This document shows, one piece after another, positions 22,547-32,967 of a DNA stretch of 64,000 nucleotides. Positions within the stretch are counted from its first letter, which is position 1. Each line of letters starts with the position of its first letter. Below the pieces are notes generated by a model. The model worked only from the letters and a program-made list of their open reading frames with translations, did no database searches and was not told the origin of the DNA. Source of the DNA: Torreya grandis. Taxonomy: Eukaryota > Streptophyta > Pinopsida > Cupressales > Taxaceae. The DNA is taken from positions 5,457,001-5,521,000 of the forward strand of contig JARHVA010000006.1 in the NCBI GenBank assembly GCA_037957365.1, in the 5' to 3' direction. Both the position numbers and the translations under genes were made by a program.

Positions 22547-22994
22547 TATTAGTGTAGGTTTTTATTTTTATCTATTTTTTAATTAGAGAAATTATATTTT
22601 TGTGTATACATGGAGTTTTCCTATATTTGTGGGATAGGCTAGCTTATGTGGAGATGTGTGTCATAGATGTGTCATAAGTAACTCCCTTGATGGGAGTTAC
22701 TTCTTTATTCTTAGCACCTTGTCACCACCTTTCATGAAAGAGTTACAGTCTATTCTTGGGGTGCCTTGACCACCTTTTGTGGAGGAGTTACTTACGTGCT
22801 CTCCTATATGTATTCTTCATTTTGGCCATCTCATGTAAATCAAATTTTGGTTTTCTCCATTTTGTCTTGTGTAATTTATCTTCTTGTATGATTTCAAATT
22901 GCTTTAACATTTATGTGGTGTGCACTTGCTTCATCTCATGTGATCACCTTTCCATTACATTCGCATTATCTGGATTCTGGCAACAACTCCGATA
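22547..22994 (+). repeat. C3 3' LTR (448 bp)
   Basis: Pairs with 16387-16854 and ends ACTCCGATA before the AGGAG duplication at 22995-22999. Confidence 0.88.
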
Positions 22995-22999
22995 AGGAG
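22995..22999. repeat. Target-site duplication of C3, right copy (AGGAG)
   Basis: Identical to 16382-16386. Confidence 0.9.
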
Positions 23000-24439
23000 T
23001 TTAGAACCAAAAGGGGCAATTGGATTACTAAAATCTAGGAGTTTGATCTTGATATCAAACTGACAAAGCTTGTGTAGGGAAGGGGCCTCTATTAATTTAT
23101 TACTAACAACAGACCCAAAGAAGCAGGGCATGAAGAAAAAAAAGTGGAAGACACGCCAATAGTCCTCTTTGTCTCTACCACGAATGAGTGGTATTCAAGT
23201 ATTGCTCATTTCCTTACTTATGGTGAGTGCCCTGCCCACCTATCTCGTAAAGAAAGGACTGTTAAATTAAAAGCTGCCAATTTTGTCCTGTGGGACAGTG
23301 GCCTGTACAAGAGGAGCCTTGATGGAGTGTTCCTTTGATGTGTGGATAAAGAGCAACAAAACCAACTTTTGAGGTTCTTCCATAATCTGGCCTATGGAAG
23401 ACATTTTTTTGCGCCTGTGACTGCCCATAAGATTCTGCAAGCCAGGTATTACTGGCCTACTCTATTTTAGGATGCATACATATGGGTTCAAAGATGTGAA
23501 CTATGCCAACACTTTGTTGGAAGACCCAAGTTAGTTGCTCTGCCTCTCAAGCCAGTGGTAATAGAAGAGCCATTTCAGCAATAGAGAATTGATTTCATTG
23601 GTGCTATAAACCCATCTTCAAGCACTAGACATGATTATGTCCTCATAGCCACAGATTACTTCACCAAATGGGTGGAAGTAATTCCAACCAAGCATGCTAC
23701 TTTAGAAGTGGTATGTGATTTCCAAAGAAAACATCATTTCTAGGTTTAGGGTCCCAACCAAGATTGTCACAGACAATGCAGCCTATTTCTCTTCTCATGA
23801 GATCACTCAGTTCTATTTTTACTATGGGATTACCCTCTCCCACTCTTCTAATTATTTTTCATAGGGGAATGGCCAAGCATAATCGAGAACAAGAACTTGG
23901 TGACCATCATCAGGAAACTAGTGGACAACAACCAATGATCCTGGTATAAAATATTGGTTGATGCTTTATGGGCAGACAGAATTACACCCAAGAGGGCGAT
24001 AGGTATGTCACCATTCTAAATTTTGTATGGTCTCAATGTAGAGATACCAATCACCTTGGAATTTCCCTCACTAAAATTGGAAAAGGTTGTAAAAAATCAG
24101 ACATATGAAAGCTCCATCGATAAGAGGATCATGTGCTTAATTGAGCTGGATGAGCAGTGAACTATGGTGGTGGACCGAATTGTTGTACATCAAAATCTGG
24201 TGAAGAAGCTCTTTGACCAGAAAGTAAAAAATTATGAGTTCCAGATTGGAGACCAAGTCCTGTTATGGGACAAGAGAAGAGAACCAAAGGGAATGCATGG
24301 GAAATTTGATTCCCTATGGAGAGGCTCATTTACTATCCATCAACTCAATGGTGAAAATAGTTTCTTGTTGAAGTATCAAGATGGCACGCTCTTTTCTCTA
24401 CCTCATAATGGGAAACATCTGAAGCACTTCAATTCTTGA
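23000..24439 (+). pseudogene. H1 RNase H end and integrase
   Basis: The end of RNase H (RGNWITKI, EFDLDIKLTKLV) is followed by Gypsy integrase. Its zinc-binding part (HNLAYGRHF...HKILQARYYWP...CELC) is at about 23370-23510, the core has IDFIGAI near 23587 and TDYFTKWVEVIP near 23660, and the second Asp lies in GACAATGCAGCC near 23773. The C-terminal part at 24164-24439 is open and ends LPHNGKHLKHFNS, with GKFDSLWRGSFTI (GPF-like motif). Stops and frameshifts occur through the middle. Confidence 0.9.
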
Positions 24440-24649
24440 AGTATCAGATAAGATCATCTGTACATATGTATATTTATATAGTCTTTAGTTCTATTTTGTG
24501 CTTTTCATTTTCATTTTTGGCACCTTTCTTTTTGGGTAGCATGACTCTGTAGCCCAATGGCATACTTGAAGGCACTAGAGATTTTGGTTTCTACTCCCCT
24601 CAATTGTTTCAAAATTTCAACTAAAGAAAGTTTTCCAACTAGACCCAGC
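24440..24649 (+). other. H1 3' untranslated region
   Basis: About 210 bp of pyrimidine-rich, non-coding sequence between integrase stop and 3' LTR. A clear polypurine tract is not visible; AACTAAAGAAAG near 24619-24630 is the best candidate. Confidence 0.5.
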
Positions 24650-24795
24650 TATTGTTCCCAAAGTCTGTCACTCATTTTTGGGACAACATATGAACTATTT
24701 TGGTCCTGCAGGCCAAAATTCTCTTTTCCTTTCTCAAAAAATCATTCTGAATATTCAAATTCTCCATTTTCAATCTTTTTTAGCTAACGAACTCT

Positions 24796-24984
24796 GCAGG
24801 CTTATTTCTATGGTCTCTGCAGGGTTATTTTTATGGACTCTGTAGGCTGATTTCTATGGACTCTGCAAGCTTATTTCTATGGACTCTACAGGTTGATTTC
24901 TATGGACTCTGCAAGCTTATTTCTATGGCCTTTGTAGGCTTATTTCTACGGACTCTGCAAGGTGATTTCTATGGACTCTGTAGG
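24796..24984 (+). repeat. 23 bp tandem array in H1 3' LTR, 8 units
   Basis: Same unit as 5100-5311, with eight full copies plus GTAGG. The unit count differs by one between the LTRs. Confidence 0.9.
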
Positions 24985-25822
24985 AAAGAAACAAGTTCCT
25001 AACACTTAGGCATTTTCAAGGTCAGTTTAATCAAATGTTTCAAAGGAGTCTTCCAAAAGCTCGAAGGACAAGTGCCCTTGTGGAGGGCACTTAGGTGCCA
25101 AAAGGACCTTTGTGACTTTTTCAAAAGGCAATCTTGGAGATCAAACAACCCTTATGGAGGGCAGGCGATGAGTAAAATGGACCATTGCAAAAGGCTGAAA
25201 GGGTAAGGTTTTCTTCAAAAAAGTGAACAAGGCAGAAAAGTTGGAATTCCTTCGAATTTGTTCAATGCAAAAGACAAGGCAAATTCTTTCAGACAAAAAA
25301 TCTGAAAGAATTCTTCTAGACTTTTGTTTGAAGGAATTCCTTCAAACTTTTATCTGAAAGAAAAAAGCCAGAGGGAATAAGCAGTAAAGACAAAGGAAGA
25401 AATCCTTCAGACAAAATGTCCAAAGGATTTCCTTTGGACATTTTGTTTGAATAATTTGATGAAGAAGGCCACTTGAAGAACCCTGAAGGGCAGGTACCCT
25501 TGCGGGGGGCTCTCGGTGACCAGGAAATTGACCTTTCTCAAGACCCCAAAGGTTAGGTACCCTTCAGAAGGATTCAAAGACTAAGCTCGGTCAAAATAAA
25601 TTCAAAGGAAATAAAGCCAAAGGAACTGACCAATGGGTGACAAGCCTGCGAACGTCAAAGTTGGGCACCATGAACTAGCTGTTGGAATCTAGACATTCAG
25701 TGATGTCCTCGAAGCCGTCAAATTCATGGAAATGAAATAACCATTGATCTTTAAAGGCTTGAGCATGGACCCGAATGCATTCAAAGGCCTTAAGGCCAAA
25801 ATGAAGAACCACTGAGAGAAGA

Positions 25823-26008
25823 GTGCAAGGAGCCAACAAAGCTGGGAATATAGCCCTGAGAGCTCAAATTCCAGAAAAAGACAAAACCAAGAAGAGACAA
25901 AGTTGGAAAAAGACAAAAGTTAAAAACAAACTCAGTGACCAGCTAAAGAGGAAGCTGAAAGAGCTTGTAGAAAGGGAAAAGCTAGCCCGAGAGCTCAAAT
26001 TACAATAG
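25823..26008 (+). other. Short basic reading frame inside H1 3' LTR
   Basis: The 3' LTR counterpart of 6116-6331, with frame kept and codons such as KKRQSWKKTKVKNKLSDQL. It continues further than the 5' copy (KLARELKLQ), which has a stop there. Confidence 0.25.
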
Positions 26009-27145
26009 GAAAGAGGGAAAGACCAAAATTATCTATGTAGGAGTTATTTCTAGTAGGTGGAACAATCCACCAAGTAGACATCTAAGCTCACAAGCATTAA
26101 AATGCATGGCCTAGTTTTTCTTTCTTGATAGGAAAGTGCGGGACAACTGCGTACCTATTGGGAGAAATATCAGATGACCCATGCAAAGGAGAAGATATTT
26201 TGAGATGAATTGACATGCCATAGTTAAGGCAGATGCCCTGTTCCAGCATGACCCCTCGACAAAACTAAAAATGCATTCAAGGCGTGAAATGCAGCATGGG
26301 CCGTTCTATGAAAAAGCACCAAGTCTTTCTAGGCTGCTATATATTGTAAATATTTTCTTTTCATAGGGAGATCTTTTTGGGATATAGAAGCAAAATTCTA
26401 CCAAAATTGAAAGGCGATTACTGAGACTTTGAGCTCAGATTGTTAATCATATTTCTTTATGTGAATGAGAAAGCAGGTTACTTTCAGACTTGGTGCTGTT
26501 ATAGCTTGTGTCATTTAGGAGATTGTTCTTATGCCTATTTCTTGAATGCGTTCTTGTCCATTTTAATGAAATAAACAGAACTAGTGGAAGTAATTAGGAA
26601 GGTGTCTTGAAGCCAACTGTGGAGAGACTTTTTATTTCCACAAGTGTATTTAATGTGTTTGTTTGTTTTCTATTTCTGTGTAAAGGACCTTGGGATGACT
26701 TTGTGCCCTCATTGTTCTTCGTATTTCACTCTTTGGTAGTTGAGGTGAAGACTTTGTGCTAGACCTCATTTTGCTGGTTACTGCACCCTGTTACCAGTTA
26801 CTTGTTACATATTAGAAAAAATTCTTGCTGTTTACTGCAAGACCACTTATGAAAGAAGAGAAGTGCTTTCAGTGTCTTCACCAGGATTTCTCCATTGTTT
26901 GTGAACATCATCTCTGAAAAAAGAGAGATGGATGGTGTTATCCTACCCTTGAGTGTTATTTTTTGCATATGTATATAGTATATAGCTCCTCTTAGTTATA
27001 AGGGAACCTCCCATTGATGAGAGGAGAGATTTTTCCCCTTTTGATGTGGTAAACCTGCACATCTGGCTGACCCATCTCCCTATGCTGTGGTTGAAGTAAC
27101 CTATTTTGCCCATTAGTTAGTTGGTGACAAAATATTCACCCAACA

Positions 27146-27150
27146 GAGTG
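27146..27150. repeat. Target-site duplication of H1, right copy (GAGTG)
   Basis: Identical to 4948-4952. Confidence 0.9.
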
Positions 27151-28029
27151 AATGATATAAAATTTTGGAAACAAGGTAGAGTGTTTTAATACTATAATAA
27201 ATATTTTAAATATATTATGAAGATATAATGATGTTTATATAGGCAATGAGTAATGTCATATGAGCTAATTCTGCCAAGGAAAGGGTTAGTTGAGCGAGAA
27301 GGCCTAATAGGATATTTGAGAGAGATAGAAGAGTGAGAAGAGCAGAGGAAGGTGGCCATCTTAAATTTTATTAAGAAATAGGTGTCCATAGGTGATTAGA
27401 GGTTCAAGGTATCTGAGTTGGTGTTGAGTAACCTAGGGGGTTGGTGCCTCCTTGCAAGTTGGTGCTTGACTAGTGAGGAGTTGGTGCTCCTTGTAGGGTT
27501 GGTTCCTCATTAAATATTGATTAATTTATTATATTACTATAGTATAATATATGTTTTAGTGGCTTTTATTCTCCAATATTATTTTCCACATATCTCCTAC
27601 GTTCTCATGTTTTTTGATTTCATATATGCTTGTTTATGTATTTATTAATTTATGCATGTGAATGAATGATTTATGGATGATAAGTGAAATTGAAGGATTA
27701 TTTTAAGGCAACTGATCACCATCCCCATCAGTCACTTTACTTCCAACTATGCCTACCTATTCAATGACCTATGAGACATCCACCCAATTTTTGGGAGCAA
27801 CACAAAGACTTATATAGATTTTTATGCCTATCCATAGACATGAAACCTTCACTCCTCCCATGATGGTTTCTTACATTCAATTTCAAACCTTGCCTAATGC
27901 TCTTTCCTTTGAGAAAGTTTTTACAACTATACATACCAAGGTGTATCAATTAAAAAAATGGGCATCAAGAGCTAGTCATGCCAAGGATTCACACACTTTG
28001 CTCCATAACCCATTATCCCCTGAGATAAC
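27151..28029 (+). other. 5' region of H2, no clear domain
   Basis: AT-rich, with a degenerate GTTGGTGC-type repetition at 27418-27505. From about 27820 a coding-like stretch begins (MPIHRHETFTPPMMVSY). It runs into the H2 Gag without a known domain of its own. Confidence 0.4.
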
Positions 28030-28565
28030 ATCTTATCCTTTAACATCAAACTTCGTAGATCCCATTATATGAAGGTAAATTTGACCTTGAGAAACATCAT
28101 AGATCATTCCATGCAATGTGCATGGACTATGCATATAATGAAAAACTATTGGCTAAGTTATTTCCAAGAAGTATTAAAGACTATGCATTGAGATGGTTAT
28201 ATGATCTCCTTCAATTTATAGGAGAACTCAACACCCTAGCTGACCAATTTCTAGCACAATTTTCCATCAACATTGATGAGAATTTATGCTATGCACAAAT
28301 TTCTAAGCTAAAGCAAGGGCCCAATAAACCAATCAATGACTATGTGCTTTGATACAAGACCATGCTAACAAAGATGACCAATGTTGTGGATGATACTGAG
28401 TTAAGAGATATATTGAAACAAAGTTTTCTATCACCTCTCTACAAGTCAATTATATTGAAGAGATTCAAATCATTTGATGAGTTATGCCATATAGTGAGGG
28501 ATAAAGTAGTTAAATTAATTATTTTAAATAAACTAAAGTATATATCAAACCCTACGACTACTTAG
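28030..28565 (+). pseudogene. H2 Gag core
   Basis: Retrotransposon Gag of Gypsy type: HAMCMDYAYNEKLLAKLFPR, then DYALRWLYDLLQFIGELNTL and FLAQFSINIDENLCY, followed by a PNKPINDYV / ILKQSFLSPLYKSI tail. A TGA at about 28350 and a frame change near 28075 break it. H2 is the oldest host element in this part of the window; its protease lies 1.4 kb downstream. Confidence 0.75.
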
Positions 28566-29459
28566 ACAATGAAGCTTAAAATCAAACCAAATTATAAGGT
28601 AAAACTAAATGATAACAATAATGAGGCAGGTATTGCATTCAATGAAGTGTCACAACCTACAAACTAGTTATAATCAACAACTCCACCAAAGAGGCAGCTT
28701 TCATGATTATCATCACCTCTTCAAGTGCTACTAAAAAAATTGTTTGAATACATCCTTTAATACTCATCCCTCCACAAGATCTCGATCTAAGTAGACCTAG
28801 ACCAAGGAACTATAGCATCAATGCATATTATGATTATCATTAGATTGTTAAGAATTCGATGAGTAGATGTTTCAAGTTAAGACACAAGATATATGATATC
28901 ATAGATGACACAATATTTGACTTGGGCACTCCCACAAAGGAATCTCGGCCATAACACAATGAAAATCAAAAGTTAAAATATTTAGTGATCCTTTTACTAA
29001 ACATGAAATAATAGAAACTAAGGACTCTTTAGATGTAAATTATGCAAACAACATGCATCCTCTATTGGTGACATATGATCATCCATTAGATACGATCATC
29101 AGTACACTTAATGATATTTCACCTCAGCATCCCATGATCACATTCAACAACAACAAGATAGTTGATGCATTATTTTCATATGCACTATAATTCAAAGCTT
29201 TAAATAAATAACAAGATAATTCTTTTTTATGGATCAAATTCAACCTCAAATTGATCAAAGAAAGAGAGAAATAACTCCTACAATTACCAAGTAAATATCT
29301 CCCTTCTTCAATGGATTTGATCGTGCTTGTGATAAATTATGGTTGCTTAAATAACCATGTAAGATTTTGGCAGCATGTACATATGAAGAATGATTATTTG
29401 ATTACAAATATGACAAATATTTTCTAGATTTTTTACAAGATGTGAGAAAGATCATATAG
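28566..29459 (+). pseudogene. H2 Gag-protease linker
   Basis: Coding-like only in patches, for example near 28975-29190 (SPQHPMITFNNNKIVDALFS) and 29260-29450 (FFNGFDRACDKLW). I recognise no domain. Consistent with the variable region between Gag core and protease. Confidence 0.45.
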
Positions 29460-29965
29460 ATTTGCCCAGGATATGAGATTGAAGGATGAAGAGTGAATTT
29501 ATAAATTTTTTAATGGGAGGATGATCGCCTAATATTGACTTGATTAGTTTTGGAAACTTTGAGTTTGGATGGATGATATTAACTTACTTGAACTAAATCT
29601 TTCATAATTTGATTTAATTTTAAATTGGTTTGATTGATTTGTGATTTATTTGATTTTTTGGATGTGTAGCCATAAATCAAGAAGTTAACTGATTGCATGG
29701 ATTGATGAGTGAATTGAGTTTCCATTTTGATCATTGAGTTGATTGAGTGATGACATGGAGTTTGACATCATTATTTATTTATTTATTTTACATTATTATG
29801 TGGGCAAAGAATTAATTAACTAATTATCTATGGGGTAATGTGGTTGGATTAGGTATGGTTAATTAATTAACATAGTGTAATTAATTGATTAGTGTAGTGG
29901 TGTTAGTGTGAGTTAGTTAAGATGCATTGATAAAGGAATTAAGGTGGAAAAATTAAGGTGATTAT
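29460..29965. other. AT-rich insert-like stretch in H2
   Basis: About 500 bp rich in GATT/AATT words (TTAATTAATTAA type text), with no coding potential between two coding-like segments. It may be a small insertion, but I could not identify flanking duplications. Confidence 0.35.
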
Positions 29966-29984
29966 AATTCATATGAGCCTAGAT

Positions 29985-30273
29985 TGATGAACAGCCTATT
30001 CATAGTGTTATGATTGACATTGGTTTAAGTGAGAATGTTTACATAATGGCACTTCTCCAATCCCTTGGATACACATGACAAGATTTAGAAGATACAATGA
30101 AAATAGTTAAAGGATTTTATAGATAGAGATATAATACCTTGGAATGCATAATGTTATATCTTCATGTGGGCTCAATCATATTAACTACACCATTCCTAGT
30201 TTTATAGAGTAATGAGGTCTTTGACATGTTGTTAGGATGCCCATGGATACAAATAATTAATGTAGTTCCCTCT
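29985..30273 (+). pseudogene. H2 aspartic protease (interrupted by X)
   Basis: Retropepsin remnant: MIDIGLSENVYIMALLQSLG (active site DTGxS now DIGLS), VKGFYR, and the C-terminal signature FDMLLGCPWIQIINVVPS (normally GRPWI). The frame runs right up to 30273, where X begins, and the family-typical continuation is found at 48768. Stops: TGA near 30077, TAG near 30122-30126 and near 30206. Confidence 0.75.
30269..30273. repeat. Target-site duplication of X, left copy (CCTCT)
   Basis: CCTCT precedes the TGTTTAACC start of X. The right copy at 48768-48772 reads CCTCA, one mismatch. The H2 reading frame is continuous when X and one copy are removed. Confidence 0.7.
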
Positions 30274-31405
30274 TGTTTAACCCTTTTTTTATTTAACATG
30301 TGTTTAATAAGTATAAAACTTTGAAAGATTTTTTATATTATAATATATGACATCTAAGCATAAATCTGAATGTAAATAAGAATTGATTGAAATTGATTGA
30401 CAAGTGACATACGCTAAAAATAGTAAATAAAACCAATAATAAGATACTTAGGTTTTTTTTATTATGGATGACTGTAAAAGATGTATAACAATGGAAATTA
30501 GGATAAGGTAGGACTATATCAACTCATATCTGAAAGCAAAATTTATGAATATTTATGGGCAAGTTCATGTTCCTTGGACAACAACGTAGTGTGGCTTTGT
30601 TCATTGTTTGCAAACTTGTCTACTTTGACTATGATGAAATTATGATTGTTTTACTACTATGCTTATGTCTTTTGAGAGGATTGAGATATTTTACTTTTAT
30701 TAGTGCCACAAAAACCTCTTTGTTTTCCTTTTGTTTGCCTTAGAAACCCTATAGGTACTTGTGATAGCTAAAAACCTACAAAATAAGGAGAAGTATAATG
30801 GAATGAGCTGACTCCAATCACGCCCATTGATGATTGATTGATAAATATGTATCCAGATACTCTAAGGAAGGAATCAATCCATGCATAGTTCTCCCACCTA
30901 GTGTGATTGTGAAATTATACTCCTTGACTATATTATGCAACTAGAAATTTGGCTTTGATACTTGATAATGTTAGCTCTTGAATTATTTTGGAGTGATTCA
31001 AACTTGATTTTTTACTAATCGTAAAGATTGATATTAAATTTGGGAAGAATAGGGTATATTTTATTAATGTGCATTATGTAATATAAAGATTCTAGATAGA
31101 TATCCAATCCCTTAATGAATGAACTTTGATTTATTTATATAATGAACCTTTTGAATAATTTTCAATAGACAACTTGTGAAATGTAGATAATGACCCAAAT
31201 TAACATTTAAAATTTTAGAAACTAGCTATTAAATCGAGTAGGGATAAGGACACATTAGGTGGATAGGTTTGTAACAATGGACCTATCTTAGAAAATCAAG
31301 GATAATTATCTTGAGATTAGAAGCACTCAAAGAGATATAAAGTAATTTTAGCATTGAATTGGAGATTCTTGTGTAGTAGTGATGGTGAATAGAGGGGTCA
31401 AGCTC
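30274..31405 (+). repeat. X 5' LTR, left part
   Basis: Matches 47543-48640 in order: for example TTTATTTAACATGTGTTTAA near 30290 versus 47557, GGATAAGGTAGGACTATATC near 30501 versus 47770, and the stretch around 31230-31400 versus 48450-48620. Divergence is high, so X is old. Confidence 0.75.
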
Positions 31406-31829
31406 TTTGTTGTCATGAAATTTTACATTTTGTGACCACAACCCTAATTGCGCTCTCATAGGCAATTAGAGGTGTTTTAATGATATGGATAGTATTGTTC
31501 TTGTAAAATCGGACATCAAATCTTTAGCCCAATGCACAAGGCTTAGGTCACTTGCTAAGATCTGCACTATCCTTCAAGATTCTAAATGGTGAACCATTGA
31601 GTGGTTTTTAGAGTAGCATTTTGGATAGAAATGCATTTGAGCAGAATGTCTTGGTTAGCCCTAATTCAATAATTTTGAGTCACAAAATTGGGGTTTTAAA
31701 GATATGTTAATGATTTCTCTTGAGACAAAACAATACCTTATCAAAACCTGATACTACTAGAAATAACATCTATGGAACCCAGTCTATCTACCAACAAAAA
31801 TCCCCTTAAATCCTAATCACTCTATTTGT
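31406..31829. other. Unassigned segment between X LTR and C2
   Basis: It has no match in the 3' LTR of X and no clear match in the 3' LTR of Y, so its owner is unresolved. With 36667-36707 it forms a 0.47 kb piece into which C2 inserted. No coding sequence seen. Confidence 0.4.
31825..31829. repeat. Target-site duplication of C2, left copy (TTTGT)
   Basis: TTTGT precedes C2 and is repeated exactly at 36667-36671. Confidence 0.92.
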
Positions 31830-32811
31830 TGTTAGGTTGTGGAGCTAAAAGCTTCAACCTTTGCAAATTGAGGAATAGATGGTTGCTGAGTTCTACAAGA
31901 ACCGGCGTCGGCAGTAGGACCGACGTCGGCAGAGACCAGTGCAGAAGGCCACCGGCGACAGCAGGAAGTCGGCCGACGTTGGCAGAACCAGACAAGCAGG
32001 GACCGACGTCGGTCGCCTGTGTGTTCCAGAACTGCTCGTTTCACGGACAGTTAGTTAAGTGAACGAAGAGTTTGCATGTTGAGACCAGTTAGAGTCTTAT
32101 GTTACGAGGACAATTGTCTAAATTAAGAGTCTAAGTTAATGTTTGAGTTAGGGATCTATTTATAGACCCATTGGCATGTATTGTATAAGGCATGAGATAG
32201 AAAGGAAGAGTTCCTTCTAGTTGTAAGATCTGTGAGTTGCAGGTTGTTGCAAGCTCATTGGGGATCTACATGTAAGTTTGGTCTTTGAATTGCAGGTTGC
32301 AGGTTCATGAGAGATCAGCTTGAAGTGCTATAGAGTGCTTGATGTACCGGCAGGGTTATTACTGACTGGTTGGTGAGGTGAACACCAATTCTGTGTGTGA
32401 GTTGGTTGTTGGGACCGTTTTTGTGTAGGAGAGTGTGTGTGAGAAGAATTACTGAACACTTGAGGTGTGGTGAATCTCTGTAAGGTGAAAGAGTGTGGCG
32501 GCTCTTTGTTGTATTCTTTTCTGTTAGTGTTAATACAAGATAGTGTATTGTCTCTCATATTCTGTGCTATTGGTGAATTCTAGTTACTTGTGTTTCTGGT
32601 TATTTCTGCATATTCAATTGCTTATATTTGGTAATCATACTGTGCTCTTTCTGAGGAGCAAGATCCTAGGAGGTGGAATTAGAACAGGTGTGTTTGTTCT
32701 TGGATTTATCTTCCATCCTCCCCTCCCAACTAGTGGCATCAGAGCATGTTTGTTGTTCTAGATTCCTGACAACTGGTATCAGAGCATGTTTGTTGTTCTA
32801 GATTCCTGACA
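31830..32811 (+). repeat. C2 5' LTR (982 bp)
   Basis: It runs from TGTTAGGTTGTGGAGC to GATTCCTGACA. The first 200 bp hold ACCGACGTCGGT-like palindromes (near 31900-32015). Its last 80 bp hold two tRNA-primer-like motifs, TGGCATCAGAGC at 32734 and TGGTATCAGAGC at 32774, each followed by a repeat ending in CCTGACA. The end is fixed by the target duplication after the 3' copy. Confidence 0.93.
32157..32165 (+). promoter_or_regulatory. TATA-like box of C2 LTR
   Basis: TATTTATAG, in GGGATCTATTTATAGACCC, identically placed in the 3' LTR near 36011. Confidence 0.6.
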
Positions 32812-32813
32812 AG

Positions 32814-32872
32814 TGGTATCAGAGCCTTGGTTGTAGGTTCTTAAGCTTGATACCAACAATTGGTATCAGAGC
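32814..32872 (+). promoter_or_regulatory. C2 primer binding sites and hairpin
   Basis: TGGTATCAGAGC occurs at 32814-32825 (the canonical place, 2 bp after the LTR) and again at 32861-32872. The second copy forms a hairpin with upstream GATACCAA (32849-32856), loop CAA, TTGGTATC (32860-32867). The motif fits initiator tRNA-Met priming. Confidence 0.85.
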
Positions 32873-32967
32873 TTTTGGTTGGGATACTAACAGATTGGTG
32901 TAGATCTGGGTAGTGTGTTTTGATTACAGGTTACTCACAGGGTTTCTGTTTGAGTGGGAGTTGAGCA

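Larger units (their letters stand above)
16387..22994 (+). mobile_element. C3: full-length Copia element nested in H1 RNase H
   Basis: This 6608 bp element has LTRs 16387-16854 and 22547-22994, a decayed initiator tRNA-Met primer site, and the order gag, protease, integrase, RT, RNase H (Copia order, integrase before RT). A GGGGGG polypurine tract lies before the 3' LTR. Its termini are TATTAG...CCGATA rather than TG...CA. The pol frame has many stops, mostly TAG. It inserted after H1 and is independent of C1. Confidence 0.93.
4953..27145 (+). mobile_element. H1: complete Ty3/Gypsy retrotransposon with two nested Copia insertions
   Basis: This 22,193 bp element has long LTRs (4953-7484 and 24650-27145) and perfect GAGTG target duplications. 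Its internal order is primer site, gag, protease, RNase H-like domain, reverse transcriptase, RNase H, integrase. Copia elements C1 (after protease) and C3 (inside RNase H) interrupt it; without them and their target duplications it would be about 11.2 kb. The extra RNase H and the primer site fit the plant Tat group of Gypsy elements (established for that group), but position and order are unusual. Every gene carries stops, so the copy is inactive. Confidence 0.93.
24650..27145 (+). repeat. H1 3' LTR (2496 bp)
   Basis: Pairs with 4953-7484. Its first bases read TATTGTTCCC instead of TGTTGTTCCC, so the terminal TG is mutated. It contains eight 23 bp units (24796-24984) and ends CACCCAACA before the GAGTG duplication. 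Confidence 0.92.

Noticed and set aside
29460..29965. AT-rich block as a MITE
   Set aside because: No terminal inverted repeats or TA/TAA duplications could be identified.
31832..32062. Open frames on both strands in the C2 LTR (repeated at 35683-35916)
   Set aside because: They lie wholly in LTR promoter sequence with GC-rich palindromes, which are poor in stops. No domain.
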